Position numbers and translations under genes: made by a program
Part shown: positions 59,870-64,000 of the stretch, in pieces
Layout of the letters: the number at the start of each line of letters is the position of its first letter
How positions within the stretch are numbered: position 1 is the stretch's first letter
Origin: a virus
Reading direction: 5' to 3' (one strand)
DNA length: 64,000 nucleotides
Virus record (IMG/VR): IMGVR_UViG_3300020583_000014
Span: 1 to 64,000 of that record
The notes under the pieces: generated by a model
Databases searched by the model: none
Told to the model about the DNA's origin: nothing
The model's input: only the letters and a program-made list of their open reading frames with translations

Positions 59870-60667
59870 TCAACCTAGATTTTCACGTCTCTTAGATTCA
59901 TTACACCCTATACACATAGGCATAAAAGAGTCATCTTTTATAGAAATGGGGGCCTTGTATGATCTATCCCCCCAGATGCACCGTGGGATGCCAGCAGCCT
60001 TAACTTTGTCTTCAAGATCAGAGATTTGTATAGCGGCCTCTGGGTAGTTCTTCCATATCAGTTGAAATTCAGAGGGGGATGCAAAAGCACCACATAGACA
60101 TTCCCCACTCATGCCAAGTTTCCTACTAACTTCACTTTGTGGTAAGGAATGGGTAGTTCTATACTTATGGAGGTCTATCTTTGAATACATATAGATTGGA
60201 GCAACCCATACGGAAGACCCTACCCGTAATATAGGATTAGTATATCCCATCCTCCTGGCACTCTCTTGATTTCTAACTCCAGTTACAAGAGCTATCCTAT
60301 CCTTCCTAGATTTCTTATTTTCCCTAATAATTTTATTCAGTGCCCTTTCCTTCAACCATACATAAGCATACCTATGGGCAGCTGGCCCCGGAAATCCATA
60401 TTTTAAAACAAACTGTTCATATGTTTTATCTGGGGGGAACTCTTCTATTAAGGGCCACCCATATCGGTTACAGGTGTCTCTGACAAACTCCCTTGTCTCT
60501 CTAATACCAATGCCTGTGTTTATATGCACCACAGAATCAGCCCCCTTTTCCATAGCAAAATGGGTCGATACTATAGAGTCATTACCTCCAGAAAATAAGG
60601 CAAATACCTTTATTGGCTTATGTAATAGCATAGCCCCCTCATATATAGCGTGTGATGTATCTATCAT
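59870..60667 (-). CDS. PP-loop ATP pyrophosphatase (PAPS reductase-like)
   Basis: 265 residues. P-loop S-G-G-N-D-S near 28-33, L-V-T-G-V-R-N-Q-E-S-A-R-R near 132, and C-x-C and C-I-G-C sites near 195 and 255. Family members activate or reduce sulfur compounds; DndC-type relatives add sulfur to DNA. It is coupled to the HNH gene by ATGA. With other nucleic-acid enzymes here, DNA modification or a sulfur-based role is possible, but no DndD/E is visible. Confidence 0.75.
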   Translation of the reverse strand: MIDTSHAIYEGAMLLHKPIKVFALFSGGNDSIVSTHFAMEKGADSVVHINTGIGIRETREFVRDTCNRYGWPLIEEFPPDKTYEQFVLKYGFPGPAAHRYAYVWLKERALNKIIRENKKSRKDRIALVTGVRNQESARRMGYTNPILRVGSSVWVAPIYMYSKIDLHKYRTTHSLPQSEVSRKLGMSGECLCGAFASPSEFQLIWKNYPEAAIQISDLEDKVKAAGIPRCIWGDRSYKAPISIKDDSFMPMCIGCNESKRRENLG

Positions 60668-60960
60668 TTATTCCTCCAACTCAACCAGCTACAGGCATCA
60701 TGTATCTCTTTCTGAAGGAGTAACAAGTTACAGTGGCAGTTATTCTGCCGGTTATGGTCTACATGATCCACAGTAAAATAGGACCCCTCTAGAATGGGCC
60801 AGCCCTGCTCATCCAAGGTATAATAACACTGTTGTAAGCAAAGTTGAGTGACTAACACTCTATGTAGGTACTTACCCCGGTTTCTACCCGCTGTATAACG
60901 GTAATACCCTTTAGAATTAACAGTATAACCATTCTTAAGCCTATTCCCTGGATTGAGCAT
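60664..60960 (-). CDS. HNH endonuclease
   Basis: 98 residues. Core: V-D-H-V-D-H-N-R-Q-N-N-C, and N-L-L-L-L-Q; Tyr/Arg-rich N-terminus (H-R-V-L-V). Begins 3 nt after a 23-bp repeat with no Shine-Dalgarno sequence. Probably free-standing and mobile. Confidence 0.8.
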   Translation of the reverse strand: MLNPGNRLKNGYTVNSKGYYRYTAGRNRGKYLHRVLVTQLCLQQCYYTLDEQGWPILEGSYFTVDHVDHNRQNNCHCNLLLLQKEIHDACSWLSWRNK

Positions 60961-60963
60961 TTA

Positions 60964-60986
60964 GGGTCTGTATTTAGTACCCGCCT
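60964..60986. repeat. 23-bp dispersed palindromic repeat, copy 24
   Basis: Core TGTATTTAGTACC, one base off, 3 nt before the HNH start. Confidence 0.8.
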
Positions 60987-61146
60987 ATATTGAGGTTTCC
61001 TCGTAAAGGTTATAACTCTCTACAAATACCCCCATAATACCCAAAAGGTCTACTAGATCCTTAACTCTAGCCTCAGTACTTTTAACATTTATAGCATGTC
61101 TAAACCTTGAATCATCCAACAACCATATTCTCCAAACTTGTCTCAT
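60985..61146 (-). CDS. Small hypothetical protein, divergent gene
   Basis: 53 residues from ATG at 61146, which follows the -10 box by exactly 6 nt; a longer start at 61173 would overlap the operator. Basic helix then I-M-G-V-F-V-E. Function unknown. Confidence 0.55.
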   Translation of the reverse strand: MRQVWRIWLLDDSRFRHAINVKSTEARVKDLVDLLGIMGVFVESYNLYEETSI

Positions 61147-61152
61147 ATAATA

Positions 61153-61181
61153 AGTGTATAGGAATATTGACAAATAAGCAA
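61153..61181 (-). promoter_or_regulatory. Leaderless promoter, leftward
   Basis: Minus strand TTGCTT (61181-61176), 17-nt spacer, TACACT (61158-61153), 6 nt, ATG at 61146. Uses the second half of the 15-bp operator, as at the Xre gene. Confidence 0.7.
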
Positions 61182-61196
61182 GGTAACTGGTATCCT
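61167..61196 (+). promoter_or_regulatory. Leaderless promoter, rightward, with 15-bp operator
   Basis: TTGACA (61167-61172), 18-nt spacer, TATCCT (61191-61196), 6 nt, ATG at 61203. An exact copy of TTGACAAATAAGCAA; a divergent pair as at 19916. Confidence 0.75.
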
Positions 61197-61202
61197 TATA
61201 CT

Positions 61203-61442
61203 ATGTACAAGTTTGAAGACCCTAACCTAAGGAAATCCTTCGCAGAAGTACACCCTTTTATCATATATATGGACGGCTCCTACCAGTCTCGGTTCTCTAC
61301 CCTAAATTGCGCGGCTAGTACTGCTTCCCACCTAAGACTTAAGAATCCAGACGCAACAATAGAAATAAAAGATGATTCGGGTAGGCCGTATGAGTACTCC
61401 TCAGCAACCTCTTTTAGAGGTAATATAAGACATGGATCTTAA
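61203..61442 (+). CDS. Small hypothetical protein
   Basis: 79 residues from ATG at 61203, chosen by the leaderless promoter; the upstream open frame runs through the divergent gene. Contains Y-M-D-G-S-Y-Q-S-R-F and A-S-H-L-R-L-K. Overlaps the next gene by 11 nt. Confidence 0.6.
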   Translation: MYKFEDPNLRKSFAEVHPFIIYMDGSYQSRFSTLNCAASTASHLRLKNPDATIEIKDDSGRPYEYSSATSFRGNIRHGS

Positions 61443-62190
61443 ATGCCCCCTATGCACACACGATCTGGCAGAAGACATAAACCGTGATCTTGTCCTCTAT
61501 CATATGTCAGCCACCGCTGTGGCTCTCAAGTATGGTATCAACCACCACAAGCTTGTAACTAAACATAAACCCCATATCACAAAGAGTCTAGCAGCGGCAG
61601 CAGAACGCCGGGAGATCACTGCCCATGACCGCCTCCTAGCTGATACAGAAATGCTATGGAGGGAGACACAAGAAGCCTTAAAGGAAAGTAAGAGTGCAGT
61701 CAAGAGTATGGCGGTAACAGAAGGCTACGGGAAGGAGGCAAGGACAGCATACCGGGAGTATAAGGATCTAGCCCCCCTTATATCTGCCCTCAAAGTAGCC
61801 CATGATAACCGCAGACTTTTTGGGGATGCCACAGGAGCTATAAAAGGGGGGGCATCTACCTCACAGGTAGGGGTTTACCTCTCTATTGCCATGCCCCGTA
61901 TGGAGGGGGGACCCCCTGCAATAGAAGGGCGTGTACTAAATACAAACCCTGTTCTAGAGAGTGAAACAGAGGAAGAAAACGAGTTATGGGCCGGGGCGGG
62001 TAATGCCGCACGGGAGGTATCCCCTATACCACCTGAAGACCACCCGGCCCTATCCAAACGCAAGAAAGTGTATAAGCCACTCAAGAAAGGGGTACCGGAC
62101 TTCCGCGCAGGCAGCCCGGGTAAGATGACGCGGGTAAAGCAACATGTGAAGGATAAAATCTGGGGTAAGGATAGGGAGTACGGAAAATAA
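61432..62190 (+). CDS. DNA-binding protein, small terminase candidate
   Basis: 252 residues. N-terminal C-P-L-C, then a helix-turn-helix-like segment (about 25-45: T-A-V-A-L-K-Y-G-I-N-H-H-K-L), a long helix (60-130) and a basic C-terminus. This layout resembles small terminase subunits, and terL is on the other side, but the evidence is weak. A 23-bp repeat encodes V-L-N-T-N-P in the linker. Confidence 0.5.
   Translation: MDLKCPLCTHDLAEDINRDLVLYHMSATAVALKYGINHHKLVTKHKPHITKSLAAAAERREITAHDRLLADTEMLWRETQEALKESKSAVKSMAVTEGYGKEARTAYREYKDLAPLISALKVAHDNRRLFGDATGAIKGGASTSQVGVYLSIAMPRMEGGPPAIEGRVLNTNPVLESETEEENELWAGAGNAAREVSPIPPEDHPALSKRKKVYKPLKKGVPDFRAGSPGKMTRVKQHVKDKIWGKDREYGK
61927..61949. repeat. 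23-bp dispersed palindromic repeat, copy 25
   Basis: Core TGTACTAAATACA, in frame as G-R-V-L-N-T-N-P. Confidence 0.92.
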
Positions 62191-62355
62191 ATGCCTACTA
62201 TCTTTGCTAACAATCCTAAATGGCTACCAAAGAGATTAGTTTTAGCAGTCACTAATCCCCCCTTAGAATCTATAAAGTGGGCACGTAAGGAGATACCCCC
62301 TAGAGCCTTTACTATACCAGGGTGCGTAGGTTCAAAAGAAGAAAAACAGCAGTGA
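62191..62355 (+). CDS. Small basic protein
   Basis: 54 residues directly after the preceding stop. Basic and Pro-rich. Function unknown. Confidence 0.45.
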   Translation: MPTIFANNPKWLPKRLVLAVTNPPLESIKWARKEIPPRAFTIPGCVGSKEEKQQ

Positions 62356-62390
62356 ATGAGGGATAAACAGAAAAGTAAGAGGGATAGGAA

Positions 62391-62723
62391 ATGACTAGAC
62401 GATCTTTGCTAACTTTACTAGGGCTGTCCCCGGCTTTAGCCTTAGACCCAGAGAAAGCTCTCTGGACCCCTGGTAAGAAAATGATATCCATACCCGCCGT
62501 GGGTAGTCTCTTATCATATAAGGATATGGCTTCTGTGGGGGGTATCATGTTCTTCCATATACTGAACCACAGAGGGCATATCCTACGAGACTTAGCTGTG
62601 GTAGATAAGATTACCCAACAGCCGTATATCTTCAGGTATTCAGGACAGGGGGGTGTATATGTGGGTAAAAGAATATGTGATACCCTTCTAGTAGGCGAGT
62701 ACCCAGTCAGGTTATATAAATGA
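62391..62723 (+). CDS. Possible Tat-exported protein
   Basis: 110 residues. M-T-R-R-S-L-L-T-L-L-G-L-S-P-A is a twin-arginine-like signal. Mature part beta-rich. Coupled to the next gene by ATGA. Role unknown; a signal of this type is unusual in a phage. Confidence 0.55.
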   Translation: MTRRSLLTLLGLSPALALDPEKALWTPGKKMISIPAVGSLLSYKDMASVGGIMFFHILNHRGHILRDLAVVDKITQQPYIFRYSGQGGVYVGKRICDTLLVGEYPVRLYK

Positions 62724-62923
62724 TACGCTCAGCTAAAATCTATCCGGATATAACCCTCTCCCAAGAGGACCAACAGGTTAGTCTAATAGTAAACCGCTAC
62801 CATGACTTCCTGATAGATAGTGAACTAAGCCCAGAGGAAGTAGTTATGTGGGCAGCAGAGCGGTCGCAGGAAATACAAAGGATAAGGATAATGTATGCCA
62901 CAAAAGCATTTGCCCAATCTTGA
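62720..62923 (+). CDS. Small hypothetical protein
   Basis: 67 residues; helical with charged ends. ATGA-coupled to the preceding gene and overlapped by the next. Confidence 0.5.
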   Translation: MIRSAKIYPDITLSQEDQQVSLIVNRYHDFLIDSELSPEEVVMWAAERSQEIQRIRIMYATKAFAQS

Positions 62924-63044
62924 TGAACGATGTGAGCAATGTAGAGGGGATCTTCCAGAATTTATAAAAGTATGGTTTGGAAAATCTGGGAGGCATTACT
63001 GCTCAGAGAGATGTATGCTAGATGCAGGAGACATACCAGAGTAA
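62895..63044 (+). CDS. Zinc-ribbon micro-protein
   Basis: 49 residues. C-E-Q-C and C-x3-C (C-S-E-R-C) spaced as a zinc ribbon. Starts 29 nt inside the preceding gene. Short, but the motif supports coding. Confidence 0.55.
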   Translation: MPQKHLPNLDERCEQCRGDLPEFIKVWFGKSGRHYCSERCMLDAGDIPE

Positions 63045-63053
63045 GGATGGGGA

Positions 63054-63248
63054 ATGAAAATTATAAGAGTTGAAGAAGGGGTTAAGGACCAAAGTCAATT
63101 GTATTACTGCCATCCACTGACTAATAGCGGGGACTACCTTCTTAAACTATTACACGATGGTTGGTGTATTAGGATAGACCCTACCAGACCAGCCTTCCGG
63201 GTTTTGCCTATTAAGCAAAATACCTTAGTGTCCCCCCCAGGTTCTTAG
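63054..63248 (+). CDS. Small hypothetical protein
   Basis: 64 residues with a ribosome site (AGGATGGGG). Includes Y-Y-C-H and D-G-W-C-I-R-I. Last gene of the rightward cluster. Confidence 0.5.
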   Translation: MKIIRVEEGVKDQSQLYYCHPLTNSGDYLLKLLHDGWCIRIDPTRPAFRVLPIKQNTLVSPPGS

Positions 63249-63277
63249 TAATCTCCTCCCCCCCTCATAAGAGATAT

Positions 63278-63327
63278 TATAACATCAAAATCCCACATTG
63301 TATATAATTATTTCTTGGGCTTATACC
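63278..63327 (+). promoter_or_regulatory. Diverged copy of the 419-470 promoter block
   Basis: Matches 419-470 at most positions, including TTGTAT (63298-63303), an 18-nt spacer and TATACC (63322-63327). No gene follows in this direction within 85 nt, only a GC-rich stem-loop region. Confidence 0.45.
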
Positions 63328-63340
63328 ATGCTAGGGCTCT

Positions 63341-63375
63341 TGAGTGCTCGCTCGCTTCGCTCGCTGCGCGCTCAG
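63341..63375 (+). ncRNA. GC-rich stem-loop, candidate small RNA
   Basis: A GC-rich stretch with TGAGTGC at one end and GCGCTCA at the other, and GCTCGCTCG repeats between. It stands out from the AT-rich sequence around and lies just after the promoter block. No coding potential seen. Confidence 0.3.
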
Positions 63376-63412
63376 TATTATACGTTATAGTTGATTTTAT
63401 CCCCTCTTGACG

Positions 63413-63790
63413 CTATACTAAGGTGGAGGTTGGGGCGGTGGCAGGCCGGGTATAGCACCTTCCCTGTAAGTAGCCCAGCCTTTTATAAATCCCCACCCTA
63501 ATACAATAAGGTACACTGGTAGGGGGACCCTTCTCGTATAAACACTCTACCCCAGGTATCTTATCCCTATACACCCTATGCACAAATTTATGGCAGCCTT
63601 TGCACATCACCTGTAGATCCTGCTCCCGCTCCTGCCCCAGCCTCTCGTACGTTATGTGATGTATAACCATCTTCTCCCGCACACGCCCACAACGGATGCA
63701 CGCAGGGTATTTCTGTAACATCTTATAACGTAGGGCTCTCCAATGAGGGGTGTATAGGTAAACTTGATACCATTGTGCTATGTGTGGCAC
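63413..63790 (-). CDS. HNH endonuclease
   Basis: 125 residues. Core: C-I-R-C-G ... V-I-H-H-I-T-Y-E-R, and C-K-G-C-H-K, as in McrA-type HNH. GTG start, with a 23-bp repeat 22 nt upstream. No clear Shine-Dalgarno. Confidence 0.8.
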   Translation of the reverse strand: MPHIAQWYQVYLYTPHWRALRYKMLQKYPACIRCGRVREKMVIHHITYERLGQEREQDLQVMCKGCHKFVHRVYRDKIPGVECLYEKGPPTSVPYCIRVGIYKRLGYLQGRCYTRPATAPTSTLV

Positions 63791-63812
63791 CTAGAAAGGG
63801 TACCATGAAAAC

Positions 63813-63835
63813 GGGCGTGTACTAAATACAAACCC
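63813..63835. repeat. 23-bp dispersed palindromic repeat, copy 26
   Basis: Core TGTACTAAATACA, in the right edge of the window. Confidence 0.92.
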
Positions 63836-64000
63836 TACCCTGAATGGGGTCCTTTTATGGCTTGCATACCCCTATAACCACTCCCAGATAGCCTTTCCTG
63901 CTCCCTTGAAACACCGCACTTTACTGGCCGAGGGGACCCTAAATCCCACATTGGGGGCATACCCCCGGTGGTATACCATATACCCCTGCCGGTATGCTTT
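63836..64000. other. Window edge, no gene seen
   Basis: No convincing ORF, promoter or RNA in these 165 bases. A gene may start beyond the window. Confidence 0.4.

Noticed and set aside
481-63835. The dispersed repeat as Rho-independent terminators
   Set aside because: Most copies have arm mismatches that would weaken an RNA hairpin, many lie within genes that must be read through, and no T-run follows in a consistent direction.
481-63835. The repeat as a CRISPR array
   Set aside because: Copies are kilobases apart and separated by genes, with no regular spacers.
1-64000. Integrase, recombinase or attachment sites
   Set aside because: None of the ORFs shows tyrosine or serine recombinase motifs, so lysogeny cannot be argued from this window.

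Overview
This window looks like most of a tailed double-stranded DNA phage (or prophage) genome. It encodes a large terminase, a portal, a scaffold-like protein, a major capsid protein candidate, tail tubular A/B-like proteins (which suggest a short-tailed, podovirus-like virion), fibre and spike-like proteins, a lysis region, and a replication module with DNA polymerase, uracil-DNA glycosylase/exonuclease, Fe-S helicase, a Sak4-like ATPase and nucleases. No integrase is visible, so the lifestyle is open. The host is probably an acidobacterium. This is an inference from a PEP-CTERM sorted protein and from Sec-exported proteins whose N-termini and C-terminal domains resemble those of Acidobacteriota surface proteins.

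Layout. 1-3480: a rightward, translationally coupled operon of small proteins including a ParB-like protein. 3481-5173: a possible structured RNA, a second ParB-like protein with a long coiled coil, and a terminator. 5143-8230 (leftward): a PEP-CTERM protein, a small phage protein, PurZ-like adenylosuccinate synthetase and a VWA protein. 8316-9956 (rightward): small accessory genes and two tRNAs. 9907-19588 (leftward): polymerase domain, MazG-like protein, UDG-exonuclease, ERCC4 nuclease, Sak4-like ATPase, HNH, PD-(D/E)XK nuclease, ribbon-helix-helix protein and an XPD/DinG-like helicase. 19632-20355: a divergent Xre regulator and a small gene. 20306-22271 (leftward): holin-like proteins, a lipase and a lytic enzyme. 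22303-59668 (leftward): the virion operon, from exported spike-like proteins back through tail, capsid, portal and terminase. 59870-63790: a PP-loop (PAPS-reductase-like) enzyme, HNH genes and small rightward genes.

Two regulatory layers can be read directly. (1) A dispersed 23-bp near-palindrome with 13-bp core TGTAYTWARTACA occurs at least 26 times, about one per 2.5 kb. It sits at gene junctions, often a few bases before a start codon, and inside genes at probable linkers, where it usually encodes the same peptide (V-L/F-N-T followed by x-P). Both ParB-like genes lie downstream of a copy, which recalls the dispersed operators of plasmid KorB. (2) A 15-bp operator, TTGACAAATAAGCAA and variants, forms the -35 region of several sigma70-type promoters. 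In most of these the -10 box ends exactly 6 nt before the ATG, so the transcripts should be leaderless. The Xre gene is one of the targets.

Metabolically, PurZ-like synthetase, a MazG-like pyrophosphohydrolase and a PolA-family polymerase together resemble the gene set of phages that replace adenine with 2-aminoadenine (Z). No DatZ is visible, and the PurZ candidate keeps the PurA-type Asp13, so true Z-DNA is a hypothesis. Other notable points are a histidine phosphatase domain in circularly permuted order, a polymerase split over two genes with the MazG-like gene between them, many Sec/Tat signal peptides in the virion operon, and an apparently imported segment at about 22.3-26.1 kb.
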